From Sweltsa coloradensis (lineage: Eukaryota; Arthropoda; Insecta; Plecoptera; Chloroperlidae), in contig JAMZAV010000967.1 in assembly GCA_024449915.1 (NCBI GenBank), positions 161,380 to 225,379 on the forward strand: a DNA stretch of 64,000 nucleotides, in the 5' to 3' direction. Position numbers and translations under genes: made by a program. A model generated the notes under the pieces. That model had not been told where the DNA came from, did no database searches, and was given only the letters and a program-made list of their open reading frames with translations. This document shows, piece by piece, positions 23,117-35,104 of the stretch; positions within the stretch are counted from its first letter, which is position 1, and every line of letters starts with the position of its first letter.

Positions 23117-23320
23117 AACATATATTCGTTGCAGTATACTGTTCCATCAATTCAGATCCATAATGCATTTACAATTCAGAAGTTAAAAAGTTACCGTTTT
23201 GGTGGTCTAGTTGGCTAAGGCGCCTACCTGGAATGAGGGAGACTCGGGTTCGAACCCGATCGGGATGGGTTTTTAACTTCTGAATTGTATTAAATATTAA
23301 TAATTCTTGATGAATTAATT
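23117..23320 (+). mobile_element. S3 unit: tRNA-like core inside a perfect inverted repeat
   Basis: The tRNA-like core (about 23200-23268) has an A box TGGTCTAGTTGGCTAAGG and a B box GGTTCGAACCC. It is enclosed by an exact 20-bp inverted repeat, 23170-23189 against 23270-23289 (starting TACAATTCAGAAG). Sequence upstream from TCGTTGCAGTA is shared with the copy at 31671, so the repeat extends beyond the core. Acceptor stems do not match a normal tRNA. A polymerase III unit in a hairpin could be a SINE whose ends pair or a MITE with a captured tRNA. Confidence 0.65.
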
Positions 23321-23888
23321 AAATAAAATCAAAACTTTTCAACGGCACAAGAAAACATTCATCCTGCTATAGAAACTTTACCTATGAACTGGATATTAAA
23401 ATATTAATAAATCCGTCTTCAATCGCTCTTACATTTGGAGTGCTGTCCAAAGCTGTGTTAATGTAACTGTTAGCCTCCCATATTGCTAATGGTGTTACCA
23501 GGGGGGGGGGTAACATAATTTATTCTCCATAATTAAAATTAAGAATGTTATTCACAATAAAATAAAGAGTTTTGCTCGTCTAACTTGGATACGAATAGAG
23601 GAATGGCGAGGGATGTTTTGTGTTATGCTGTGACATTTTTACTTTTGCTTTGTAATTATATTTGTCATATGTAATACAATAGCATTTTATTTGAAACAAG
23701 TGAACATCCTTTTGGGGAAATTTTTGATTATACTATTTTTCCTGTCAAGTAAAGTTGTACATGATAAAAAATAAATTCGATTTCTGTGGGAAACTTTCCC
23801 GTTCTCTTCAAGTGACTAACTCTGTACAGGATGTGCGCATTGTTCAAAGATAATTTCCAATAGCATCATAAGACCACTTAACATGTCC
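23321..23888. other. A+T-rich sequence, nothing recognised
   Basis: Apart from the poly-G tract at 23501-23510, no repeat or gene is recognised. Confidence 0.4.
23501..23510. repeat. Poly-G tract
   Basis: Ten G residues between GTTACCA and TAAC. Origin is unclear. Confidence 0.9.
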
Positions 23889-24049
23889 GTGAACTTGGGC
23901 CCCACCCCGCCCTTGTCGCACTAATGTTCGAATTCTGAATATAATTACTAGTGTGTGGTACTCCGATTTACATTAGTGAGTTCAAACCCCAGAATTAGTA
24001 AGGTTTTAATTTCGAATATATTTGCATTTAAGGGAGGGGCCAAGTTTAC
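23889..24049 (+). mobile_element. F element, diverged copy
   Basis: The ends GTGAACTTGGGCCCC and, reversed, GTAAACTTGGCCCCTCCC keep the F pattern. The core is largely replaced or diverged, retaining CGCACTAATG and CCAGAATTAGTAAGG. The flanks CC and GCTGC agree with the other copies. Confidence 0.55.
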
Positions 24050-24235
24050 GCTGCTCTAAAACTATTCGCAATGCTCCTCATAGTGTGAATATAATTAGGG
24101 TGACACACAATTTATATTCAAAGTTTGAGGATAGTTCTGGGGTGTGGACCTACTAAATATATTCAAAATTTTACGATTCTTACGATAAGTTCAATTTCAC
24201 AAACATTCTCTTAATCCTTCGCTTTATCGACTAAG

Positions 24236-24335
24236 AAAACCTTGAAAAGTTTCAGTTCAATATTGCCATGGTCGGGTATCGAACCACAGACCTCTAGAGT
24301 CCTAGTCTTGCGCGTTTCGTACAAGCGTTGCTTGA
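24236..24335 (-). mobile_element. S2 SINE, decayed head
   Basis: On the minus strand a head with GTACGAAACGCGCAAGAC and CTCTAGAGG leads to a B-box-like GGTTCGATACCC and then GGCAATATTGAACTGAAAC, which parallels GGCAATCCTGACTGAAAG of S2. The body beyond is lost. Confidence 0.55.
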
Positions 24336-25904
24336 TCTATTGTTACTTCATTTCTTTACCTCAGTTACTTAGAACAAAATAATTTTTACCTTATATTAAA
24401 ATGAAAGAAAAAATCATTGCTTTTCATTGATTGTTATATGTTGGAAATAAAGAAAATGCTTTTTTATTCTGATACACTTATCAAAAAGATTTCATAGTTA
24501 ATTTTTAGTTATTTTAGTTAATTTTGTCGTTCATGTAACGTCACCATTACTTAGGCGACATGATAAGTATTTTTGTGAGAACGCATGATTTTTAACATTG
24601 AAAGTACGAATTGGAAATTTCACTTGCAAGAAGTGACTTTCGTAAAAAATTGACGGTAAACCGCACGAAGTATCCCAAACCATGACAAAACCAATTCACG
24701 CATTAACCACAGGTTTTGCGGACAGTTCGTTGAAAAACAAAAACTTTTACACGAGATCATAAGATAATATTCTAGGCTGCAAAAATCAGTTATATTCAAA
24801 TTGAAATCATAAAGATAATATTGACTAATTATGTAGTTGGAAAATGTGTCAATAATTGTTTAAATCGGATAATACATTTTTATTGATTTGTTAATTTTAG
24901 CTAATCATTTTTAATGTTACCTTTGAAAGCCATAAAATTAACAAATCATTAAATTAACCCCCATTGTCTTTTACTTACTTGTTTTACTTACTATGAAGTT
25001 GTACTAAGTTGATCTGCGTTTTGTGACCAATTGCTGTGAGATAAAGCAGTGGTGACTTTCTGTCTTGATGACGCATTCCATTGATTTTGTAACTGTTTTA
25101 CAATGTGATAAATTCGAAAGTAAAATACAAACAAAGGTTATATTTTTCATTAAAAATAAATTGAAAAAACGAAACATTTACATCCGCCTCGAGCCATTAA
25201 ATACAAAAATGTCAGTTATATTATATTTATAAGTAGCACATTTCAAATATTATATTCATGTCAGTCATTCTACAAAAACAGCTCCGGGACAATATTTCAA
25301 AGTTGGCAAGGATGCAGCACCAACGCATTCACTCCATTTTCCGCCAACACCCTCCTCAAAGACATACATACAAAGATAGCAATTAGCAAAAAATATGCAA
25401 ATATAATACAACTTTAAATCAAGTCTTGACATGTTGTGGTATCGCCTTTAAGCCTGAAACAAAAGTAGTGAAACAAAGAACATCACATTAAGTAACACAC
25501 ACACAACGACGCCCTAATTGTTCTATAATATGTCTGGAATAATATGAGTTACAGCTGCTTTGTGCCAATAGAAATCAGGTAGCTATTGTTTGTACATTCT
25601 TAGTTTTGAAGGTTAGGGTTTTGTAACGCAATGTCACATATTTATGCAGGTATTTTAAACATTGAGGCATCTCATTTTGTTTACAAAGGGATCGAGAATG
25701 GCGTAGGTTGAAAAGTAGACTCTCTTATGATGTAAGTATTAATTATATTATAGGTCTAGGTGACGTGATGTATTTGTGGCTTTATCAATGCAAATATGTC
25801 CTCATTAACCCTGTATTTTTTCGTGTTTTAATTGAATGATCAAGATTCAAATTTAAAGTGTTAATTTTGTTAGCAGTAGTATTATTTAGTATAATTTATG
25901 GGTC
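24336..25904. other. A+T-rich sequence, nothing recognised
   Basis: No repeat family or credible coding frame was seen. Confidence 0.4.
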
Positions 25905-26100
25905 GAAGTTCCCAAATAAGCATCACATTTCTGTCTGTCCGTCCGTCTGTCTGTCCGTCCGTCTGTCTGTGTGAATTACATCTCATGATTAAAGTTTAAC
26001 ACGACATTTGTTTTTTGTTAGCATCCCCTTTCAACAAGGTATCAAACAGAATGATTTTGAGGACCGTGGTGGTAAAGGGGGAGCTTGCTTTCCAGAAAGT
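25905..26100 (+). mobile_element. P repeat with GTCC/GTCT tetranucleotide run
   Basis: GGTCGAAGTTCCC is followed by AAGCATCACATTTCTG, a (GTCC/GTCT)n run (25932-25970), TTTTTTGTTAGCATC, CAACAAGGTATC, TTTTGAGGACCGTGGTGG and TAAAGGGGGAGCTTGC. The same order of blocks occurs at 55203-55370, and partly at 39888-39995, 47594-47690 and 52985-53142 (-). No terminal repeats are apparent; class is unknown. Confidence 0.65.
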
Positions 26101-26208
26101 GGGAAATACATGTGCTCGGGAACATGTTTAATGTAGCCCGGGGCCTCCACCAAAATGATAAGCGTTCGAAAACTTTTTTAAAAAACTATTGTCTAAACTA
26201 TTATGTAC

Positions 26209-26675
26209 TTCGTTGGTATTGTGGTTGGAGGCTCTGCTACCAATACAGGAGGTCCAGGGTTCGATTCCCGCTATTGGCAAAAGTTTTTTAGCTTCTGATT
26301 TGTACATTATTCATTAGTCAGTCTTAGTTCATTAGTTAGTAGCATTAGTACAAGAGTTCTTAGCTTAAGAATTTGCAAACAGTGACTTTGGAGCCGTCCT
26401 AGCAACGAGGCATATCATAAATTGTAACATGGTTCCGAATCAGCCTTGTTTATTCAGGAGCTGTGTGCGGGTAAAATCGTGTCCAGCTGGATTGATCGGT
26501 GTTCCTTCTTAAATATGCTCGTCTCTAGTAGTCGATGATGTCGGCGCCTACAGGGTTGGCTTGGTCAGCTTAAAATTTAATGTTCCCTACTAAAAATCAG
26601 TTCTGTGACTGAGTGGGTAGACTCTATAATCACGAATTTATTTAATTTTTTTTATTTATTTACTTTCTTTATTAT
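26209..26675 (+). mobile_element. S1 SINE, full-length but diverged
   Basis: The head (26211-26278) is tRNA-Gly-like: CGTTGGTATTGTGGTTGG, an anticodon arm CTGCTACCAATACAGGAGG and the B box CAGGGTTCGATTCCCG. The body has AGCTTCTGATTTGTAC, GACTTTGGAGCCGTCC, AGCAACGAGGC, AGCCTTGTTTATTC and GGCGCCTACAGGG, then AAAATCAGTTCTGTGACTG, GTAGACTC and a TTTA tail. This is one of two copies that preserve head, body and tail. Confidence 0.8.
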
Positions 26676-29600
26676 TCCTCGACAATATGATGATTAATAT
26701 GCTTCTCTCCCTGATTTGGGTACTCTCTTACTCCTGCTTGTTATAAAATAACCATGAGTACATCACCATTATTTTCACAGGCTTGAAAATTTGGTAAATT
26801 TGGTGACTTTTGTTATATTGTTAAATGACACTATTTTGAAATGTATTGAATTTTAAATAGTAATTATGTACAATTTGTGAATTGAATTACATTGAAAATC
26901 TTTATAGTTGGTTGATTAATTTTAAAATTTAATAAATCGTGATGAACAGTAGGAAGTACTTAGCTTTTTTGGGCGAATGGGCTATATGAAAAATCTCTTA
27001 TGTGAGTTGGTGTTGTGATAATTGTGTATATAATAATAATTTAATAATATTTACGTTCACTAATGAAACAACAATCATAATGTAAAAACAATTTCATAAT
27101 GTATTGTCGTGTTTATGTTATTTGTATAGAAATTATGCAATATGTGTTGTGCTATAAGCTGTTCTTCCTATACGTTTAATAATTAAAACAACAAAATAAA
27201 CTATTTTCATGATCATTAATTAAAAACTTGTAATTACTCTCACAGAAAATCGTGTTATAACGTGCTTGTTGTTTTATAATTAACATGTTATTCTTCAGTT
27301 CATTACGGATGCATGCAATCGCTGATCTAATCTTGACCTAGATAGTAGAGCGATTTATCGTAACAACACCATCAACTAATCGTTTCGGTAGTTGGTATTT
27401 CTCTCTTCTTACTTTTCCTTTCCATTCAAACAAAAATACTCTGTGCACTTGAGCTACATAATAACAACAACGTTATATGCAACTGAGGTCAGTATTACGA
27501 CTAATTGGACCTGTCAGAGAATCCATTCAAGAAGTACCCAGTACAATTATTTTTATTCTAATAGTTCGCTATCTATTTTAACATTTCCCACACTTGACTT
27601 TAATTAATTCCTTCCTCTACAATGTAATGCTGGATTAATTGGTGGGTGGGTATGGATAAGAATGTTTAGCTTCATTATCGAAGATCATCTGTTAGATAAT
27701 AAATAAATACTACAGTGAATACAGATTGAATTCAGAATCTTCCAACTCAGAAAAGAGCGTAAGCATAAACCATGAAATTGTTGAATAACGTAGATATTTG
27801 GATGCTTGTGTTTAGATATTTGACAATCTATAATATTGTTATTATAAATTAATTACAATCGAAATCATTTGTAAGAAACTTATAAATATTTATAACATTA
27901 TTAAAACCATAAATATATCAAATTAAATTAATTGATAATAGAAAACATCAACTAAAAACAAACGTAAAATGTGGATTTTATTTTATCAGGCTAACTATAA
28001 TTAAGTCATAATTTGTGAATATATTTCTCAAAAACATTTTCAACATATATAATAAGGCCGCGCCCTAAAAACGTGTAAATATGTTTTAATTAAAAAGTAC
28101 ACAAATGCAAGATCAACATAAGCAAACATTCAGAAGTAAACATAAATACAATGAATTGTTAAAACATGTTTATAAATTTTCCAATTTGTAATTATTTTCA
28201 TCTTTTCCATGTTCTAAAAATCTGAAGTAGAATAAATATAATATTTCTTATAGTGTTGGTTTTAAAATATGAAATAGGCTTTTTTTTAATACTTACATTA
28301 ATGTTTAGTTATTTTGATAACGTTGTTAATAATATTCACATTACTTTTTTTAAAGAAAAAGAAATCGGCTTCTCAATTCATACCGATAGAAATTAATTTT
28401 TGTTAACTTTATATACAAAAGGGGAATCACAAAGTTCTTGGGTTTTCTGTTCGGTTTTTACAGTGACTATATCTCTACCCATCAGTTGAAATTGTTCCTG
28501 GTAAACATAATCACTCCCACATATTGAACGCATCATTAGGATGTCCCACCGTGTAAGTTCCAGAGAATAAGCTGTGTTTTGTTGACTTAGCTGCGTCACA
28601 TAACGTAAATATGAGCGAGAAATATGAAGAGGTTGGTTCTTAGGAGATGGTGACCGATTCAGATAATTAGAATTATCATTTTTATAAATATATTATGAAC
28701 CATGATTCTTTTATTTTACCTAATTACGAGTTAAACGAGTTCTGGATTTAAAAATGTCCGTCATGTGTAACATTAAATATTTAACGACATTTAATTTTGA
28801 ATGATAATTACAAAAAACCGTCCTTGAATTTGGTTAATTAGGATTATTTTCTCCAAAACCGGTTGTTTCACATTTAAACACTCATACAAGCATACAAGAC
28901 GTTAAACGATGGTGGCATTAAAAGGTTACATTTACATTCTTAGTAATCACCTATATGGTCTAAACATGTAATTTTTAAATGATATTATTACTCATTTCTT
29001 GTATTTGTATTTATTTTTTTAAACCTCTTATTTAATTGTTATCAATCAATGAATGTTATTTTTAATTCTGTGTCCTTGTGTTAATTGTATATGTGCAACA
29101 GACTTTTGTTTTGCTTATAAAATAAAAGTTCTCTCTCTCAAAATAATAAATAAATACGTTTGATGACTATAAGTTTTGAAAAAAAAAACATCATAAAAGG
29201 ATGTCTAATACTAAAATCTTAACCTGGCATCACACACGCAATGCTTATTTTCTTTATGTCTTTCTTTGTCCCTGTTCTGTTTCTTTGTCTTATTATGACG
29301 TCATAGCGCAATACGCCCAAATCACAACACCACTCTTACTTCAGATAAACAAACATTTATCGAGTACCAGGTTTACTAGCTGTTCTTCCGCATGTTTTAA
29401 ACTCGGTGAGCTCGACGCTGGTGTAGGCACGAAACTCTGTCGATTTTCTTAGATTGGGTTCTTCACGGGACATGATTCATTTTTGGTTTTGTGATGCCAA
29501 ACATATTCTTGTTTTATTTAATATTTTTCTGCAATGCAAAGAATATTAATTTCATCTATACATCAACAATAGCTTGATTTGTACCTACAAACTGCATGTT

Positions 29601-30104
29601 CACTTGAATTTATTTGAATATACTGTTAATTGCCCTCATAGATTCTACATTGAAATATATTTTAATCAAAATGTGTTATGGGTTTAATGGTCTGGTAATT
29701 GAAATCATACGATAATCATATTGCAAAAATAATGATAATAACACAATACAGATTTTCTCACCCAAGTTGTGGTTTACACATCAAAAAACCATTGAACAAA
29801 AAATAAACTTCACAAAAATTACGTATTGTTTTGTGGAAAAACTGAAAGTTCTCAGTTGTGAATAAATTCCTGAATAAGTTAAACACTTCAACTTTCAACC
29901 GGACTATAAACCTAGTTCCTTTAACGATTGCAGTGATAAATTTACCTTAATTAAGGATCAAATCAATATTCACTAAGTTCCACTTTCAATTCAGTATTCC
30001 ACTATTACGCAAACATTAGATAAAAACTGCATAATATTTAAGTACTCACATATTAACGCATGAGGTATTGCACGGTTATAAAATGCACCAAGGATTTCAA
30101 GATA
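26676..30104. other. Long A+T-rich block, nothing firm
   Basis: About 3.4 kb without a recognised repeat. Open frames at 27392-27607 (+), 28393-28599 (-) and 29201-29452 (+) have no domain. 29060-29145, with TGTGCAACAGACTTTTG and TATAAAATAAAAG, resembles a retrotransposon 3' end, without a second copy here to confirm it. Confidence 0.35.
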
Positions 30105-30185
30105 GATTGACCAACAAGGTTTAGTGCTGCTCTACTTGGTAAAGGTCTCGAGTTCAAAACCGGATTTGCTCGTAATTTAGGAGAT
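30105..30185 (+). mobile_element. Degenerate tRNA-like unit
   Basis: AAGGTTTAGTGCTGCTC could be a decayed A box and CGAGTTCAAAACCGG a decayed B box about 40 nt downstream. It could be an old S2 or S3 head. Confidence 0.3.
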
Positions 30186-31670
30186 GCACATAGCCTTAAA
30201 ACGTCGTGCACTCTACAATGTTTAGTTTGGAGAAAAATATACAGTCGTGTATAAACTATAATTTGAAGAAAAATATCTATATTTGGTGATGTACTAATTT
30301 GGAAAGAATCACATTAAAAACCTTCGATATTTAGGTTACAAATTTATGATGTTTTCATTTACTTTCGATTGTAAATTAGTATAGCCGCATTTAATATGGT
30401 CGGTTTGAATATAAAACTTTAATAGCTGACAAGTTCTAGAGTGTTTGGAGGTAAATTCTTATCTAACAAATTACAAGACTTATTTACATAAAAAAGCTTG
30501 GTATACTTGCCCCCATCCCATTTGCTTGTATAGCTGCAGTCAGATTCGTGCAGCGTTGAGCCAAACGTATAAGCTTTTTATTGGCAAAAATTACAGATTT
30601 ACATTTTAAACCTCTGCCAATTTTCTTTGACTTAATAAACTTCTACATACAGAAAAAATAAGTTATTACTATTTTATTTGCTACAATGAAAATTTGAGTT
30701 GAATATTTTTTAATGCAATAACAGTTAGTACATATTTTTTCATTCATAATTATTAAAGTCTTATTCAATACATTTTTAACGTAAACAACATTTAGTTTTT
30801 AGCTGTAACTCTAAAAAGTATTTATCAGAAAGTGAATATAAATCATGACATTAAAACGTGCAGCTTTACAAAGTGTGAATTATTAAATGCAAATAAAAGT
30901 GAAAAATAGAATTATTTATATTAGTGCTCCTAAGTCTACCAATGTCAGGTTTTGGTTTCACACGGGCTGTTCTATGGTTGCAACGTCACTTTTCAGAGCA
31001 TTAAATCTGTATTAATAGCTCTATATTTTAATAATAAACACAGCCGCCGCCCTCCCCCCCCCCCCCCCCCCGCCATCAACCAACGTAAGACGTTTTATAT
31101 TTGAATGTTTGAAACCACTTCAAACTCATTGATCAGATTAACCTTTTAATAAAATAATTTCCCTTCATTCCATGAGAAAGTAAACGATCAAGTTATATAT
31201 GAATGAATTACGAAATCCCCCCAACCTCATTTTCTTCCGCCTGCAACGTTGGTATTACCATATAGTCTTGCAATGTTATTCCATCGTAATGAACATGAAC
31301 TAAATCTAGCAGAAAAAGTGAAGATGATTTTTATTTATATATCTTAATGGAATTCGTGTAGGTTTGTGTCCATTTTGTTTCCATTTCTCTTCCTGCTCTG
31401 CTGATGACTTCCATATTGGGAGAGTTGTGAAATGGTAATGGTAACGCCTTCGCGGATACGTAACAGAGCAGCTAGGATAGATTAACACATGCTCATAATG
31501 ATTCATAATGTTCCCGCGTATTAAGATAAGACAACATGTGTTTACCTGATTTATTATTGAGATGTGAGTTGATTTGGATGAAACGTTTCATTAGGGTTTT
31601 ATTAATAGCTGAGGCGAGACGATTTAATTCGTACTGTGGACTAATGGGTATGACGTAATTAATGCGAAGA
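30186..31670. other. A+T-rich sequence with one poly-C tract
   Basis: Eighteen consecutive C residues lie at 31054-31071, preceded by GCCGCCGCCCT. No F core is visible beside it. The open frame at 31306-31506 (-) has no motif. Confidence 0.4.
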
Positions 31671-31855
31671 TTCGTTGCAGTACTGTTCTATTTATTCAGA
31701 TCTATAATGAAGCAACAATTTAGAAGTTAATGTTTTACCGTCTCAGTGGTCTAGTTAGCTATAAGGCGCCTACGCGGAATGTGGGATATCTGGGTACAAA
31801 CCCCGTTTGGGATAGATTTTGTAATTTCTGGATTGTATTAAAAATTAAAATATAT
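31671..31855 (+). mobile_element. S3 unit, second plus-strand copy
   Basis: Shares TTCGTTGCAGTA, CTGTTCTA and TTCAGATCTATAATG with the upstream part of 23117-23200, then the core CAGTGGTCTAGTTAGC, AAGGCGCC, GGAATGTGGGA and a decayed B box GGGTACAAACCCC. ACAATTTAGAAGTTA (31714-31728) pairs imperfectly with TAATTTCTGGATTGT (31822-31836), the decayed equivalent of the exact inverted repeat at 23.2 kb. Confidence 0.65.
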
Positions 31856-32031
31856 TGGGAATATGGTAAAAAATTCATTACTGTTTCATTATTAGAAATT
31901 ATGACTAAATATACGTTCAAATTTTGACATTATTAAAGACAGGGATTATAACATTCAAAATTGTCATTGAAAGGAGAAAAAATCAAAATAAATTGATACA
32001 GTACTATAATGTACAACAGTTATTTTAACTA

Positions 32032-32531
32032 CTAGGAAAACGCTAAAGTCCCGCCGCGTTGATGGATGAGCTTTTTAAAGTTTTAAGTTTGCTTGGGATA
32101 TCTTTACTTTTGCAAGTGCTTTGTTTTGCTGCCTATGCATTGTAGGTGATTGTTGTCAAGTTTCTATTGCAACTTGTCAATTGGTATTATTAACCGTTAA
32201 AAACTTAAAATAAAAGCTTTATTTCTATGGATTCTGGCTAAATTTTTCAACTTTTTCTTTCAAAAAATACTACAATCACCATAACCTTAATGTCAATATA
32301 TAATATGAACGTCTTAGTTTCACACCGTTTGGTCAGAATTGGCCCAAATGGCACGAAAATATCGCCCAAAAAAACGAAAAAAATCGTCATAGTACGATAT
32401 TCATGAGAAATATTTCTTCGATTGTACCCAAAAACGTGGCAAGTCTAAGTTCAGAGATTTCGAAGGTCCTGTCAAATTTTCATCCAGATCGCATATGCCG
32501 TTTGCCCGGTAGAGAGCGAACAAACAGACAG

Positions 32532-32571
<40 letters not shown>

Positions 32572-32628
32572 ACCCGAGCTAAATTTTTTGGGGGGTCGGT
32601 GAAATTGAAGTCTTCGCTTCGCTCATCC
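32032..32628 (-). mobile_element. Hel-2 element, copy b, inverted
   Basis: On the minus strand it starts GGATGAGCGAAGCGAAGAC after TT and ends CTAG at 32032-32035 before T. Hel-2 shares both ends with Hel-1 but differs inside: AGCTCGGGTG, a simple-repeat slot, TTCGCTCTCTACCGGGC, ACGGCATATGCGATCTGG, CTTCGAAATCTCTGAACTT, GCGATATTTTCGTGCC and AATTCTGACCAAACGG. Here the slot holds 39 A residues (plus strand). Near the 3' end CTCATCCATCAACGCGG repeats the start inversely. No coding frame. Confidence 0.6.
32532..32570 (+). repeat. Poly-A tract inside Hel-2
   Basis: Thirty-nine A residues at the simple-repeat position of the element (poly-T on the element's own strand). Confidence 0.95.
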
Positions 32629-32710
32629 AATAAATTATAATTTCTAGCATGTCTACAACCAACTTAACCTCAAAATTCACATTTACTACAAAAGAAAATA
32701 TAAGACAAAA

Positions 32711-32796
32711 CTTTAAGTAAGGATTGCCAGTGACGGTATTTGACTCCGTGATCTTCTGAATGATAGCCACATGTTTTACGCATGAGCTACTTCTGT
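32711..32796 (-). mobile_element. S2 SINE, decayed head
   Basis: On the minus strand GTAGCTCATGCGTAAAAC, then AGAAGATCACGGAGTC and a lost B box, then GGCAATCCTTACTTAAAG, in the S2 order. Only the head and first body segment are visible. Confidence 0.5.
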
Positions 32797-33915
32797 TTGT
32801 GCTGAAGATAGAGAAAGATAAGAAAGATAAAGATAGATAAGAATAGTGATTGATATTTTATTTTTCTTGTTTCACCATTGTTCCTTTTGTTAGGCAACTT
32901 CCAGGAATAATGATATTATGATTGTGATAATAATCTATTCTCAATCATTTAATTCATTTCAGTTTTATATTTGTACTAATAATGCTCGTTATTTATTTGA
33001 TGATTGAATGAACACACAATAAATTTATAAAATGGGATGTATCATTCATGTTATACCCACAAGATTATTTATCAATGCTATATGTTTCAGTGGCATGGTA
33101 CTTAATCAACAAACAGTTTGTACTACCAACTTCATGATATTTAATAATTTAATGTTTATAAATAATGAACCAATCTTAATGAATCATAACAAATAATGCT
33201 AATAGGGTACAAACTAAAGGCCAATGTATAATGAGTATATTTAATAAAATGCTCACACACATAGCACAAACGGCACAAACTAACGGGATGAAATTAATGA
33301 AACTAATGAGAAACACATTTCGGAAAAGAGAAGAGTTGCGAAACATTATTTTTGAACGATGAATTAAGATATCATAAAGAACATTTCTTTTTAATGGAAA
33401 GACGAAAAGGGAAAATGGGAAACGGATTTCTTAGAAGATTCCACAAACGAAATAAGTATTGAAAAATCTAAAAAAGCAATCAAGGAAATATAAACTATCG
33501 TGAAGAAACATATTCTTGTTTTTAACCTACTCAGAACTAAGCTTCACCCTCGCGAACCCCCGCAACGAAAATGTAATTGCGAATACACGTTTCTGTTATC
33601 GTCTATTTTCGTTTCACTCTCGATCGTGATTTACCTGTTTTTATTCCAGGAAGATTTAAAATAGATTCACGCTGTTAAAACTCGATGAAAACTTCCATTT
33701 ATATACAACTTCCAAGAAAATTAAACGCAAGATTCTCAATTATCTATTTCTTTGTTTCTGCTATGGTTGAGTTGAGTTTTCTCCAAGGTTCACTTCACAT
33801 TGATAGAAACAATGAGTTGCACATTGTAAACACAGACGTTAGACATGATCGAAGAAGACAGATGTTCTTAAACCGACACATGCTAAGAGTAGCAACAAAA
33901 AATAAGGATACCGAC
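32797..33915. other. A+T-rich sequence, nothing recognised
   Basis: An 80-codon open frame (33685-33927, +) begins at ATG and runs into the following SINE head. It has no motif I recognise. Confidence 0.35.
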
Positions 33916-34060
33916 AGAGTTAGCTAATGCGTGAAGCGCGATACTCTGATTCGGGAGGTCGCATGCTCGATTCACGACTCTGGCAATTTCAATTGATCGT
34001 TTTTCTTAGTTTTCTGAGTGCTAATTCAAGTGATTGAACCCTTGAACACTCCCTCTGAAA
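33916..34060 (+). mobile_element. S2 SINE, head and proximal body
   Basis: GTTAGCTAATGCGTGAAGCG, ATACTCTGATTCGGGAGG, a decayed B box GCTCGATTCACG, then CTGGCAATTTCAATTG, TTTCTTAGTTTTC and GTGATTGAACCC, in the S2 order. A further fragment at 34330-34365 (CGACAATCCTGACTGGCGG) resembles the segment after the head. Confidence 0.55.
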
Positions 34061-35002
34061 GTACCCTAACACAATACTGATTTGTCAAGATATGCACTCA
34101 TACACGGTATCACTTTTTTGTGGGGTACGCTCATACGCTCATAGAGCGTATAACGACCTATTTTCTGGACGTAGAGTGTAAATTCAATTATACTCAATTA
34201 CATTTTCAGTACTTAAAGCTCTTTATTGTTCAAAGTAATCGATTCAAATTAAAGAACTAATTTTTTTCGTGAATATTTTTCTTATCCTTAAAAAAACATT
34301 AATGATTGAATCGGTTGGGAATTAAGTCATGGTTTCCGACAATCCTGACTGGCGGTTTTGCAAAAGAATTTCTCAATCGAAAAGCGATTGACAGAAATTG
34401 TTTTTTTTAAATAGCTGTTAGACATTTCTTCCCGGTTATCCTTATACCTCATACCTGCAATAAAGCAAGACAGACTATACCTATATATAAAAGGTATTAT
34501 TATATTTCCGTTTTAGCAACGTACAGTGTAGAAATGAAACATAATATACTTCTTTTCTCGAGATAATCAAATAATATAATTTTTTATTAAAAACCAAATG
34601 AAAATATATATAAACTAATAAACAAAACTATAAATAAATACTATTAACTAAGTTTAATAAATAAACTGTTCTTTAAAAATTACTTGCGACTAAATCACCA
34701 ATCGATTAATAGTTTTAAACACTCAGTGATCAGTGATTGTAGGGGAGGTTTTAGAGGGAGAAATCATATATTCACGAAGTAAACGATTAAATTTACATTG
34801 TGAATTCCACGAATTACTTAAAACTAATTAAATAAATGCATTTGCAATGCCCGGAAGCCATTAGGATATTTCTAATCATACATGACATTTATTTTCCTAT
34901 TTTGAGAGGAAGTTTAAAACAATTAAAAAATATCTGTGAAATAAGTTCTAATAGGTCTAAAAAAACTTTCTGATGGTGCTAAAATATCTTCTCACGCTCT
35001 TG
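34061..35002. other. A+T-rich sequence, nothing recognised
   Basis: Apart from the possible S2 fragment at 34330-34365, no repeat or gene is recognised. Confidence 0.4.
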
Positions 35003-35104
35003 AGACCTATAGGGTTGACTTGGTCGCTTTGGTTTACTTCCCCCACTAAAAATCAGTCATGTGACTGAGTGGGTGGACTCTAAATACGGATTTATTTATT
35101 TATT
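35003..35104 (+). mobile_element. S1 SINE, 3' tail with target-site tail
   Basis: GAGACCTATAGGGTTGAC, TTGGTCGCTTTGG, CCCCCACTAAAAATCAG, the hairpin around CAGTCATGTGACTG, GTGGACTC and a (TTTA)n tail. A Hel-1 element starts at the last TT of this tail, so it inserted there later. Confidence 0.75.

Noticed and set aside
25930..25972. CRISPR-like short repeats (GTCC/GTCT run)
   Set aside because: A tetranucleotide microsatellite without spacers, in a eukaryotic repeat.
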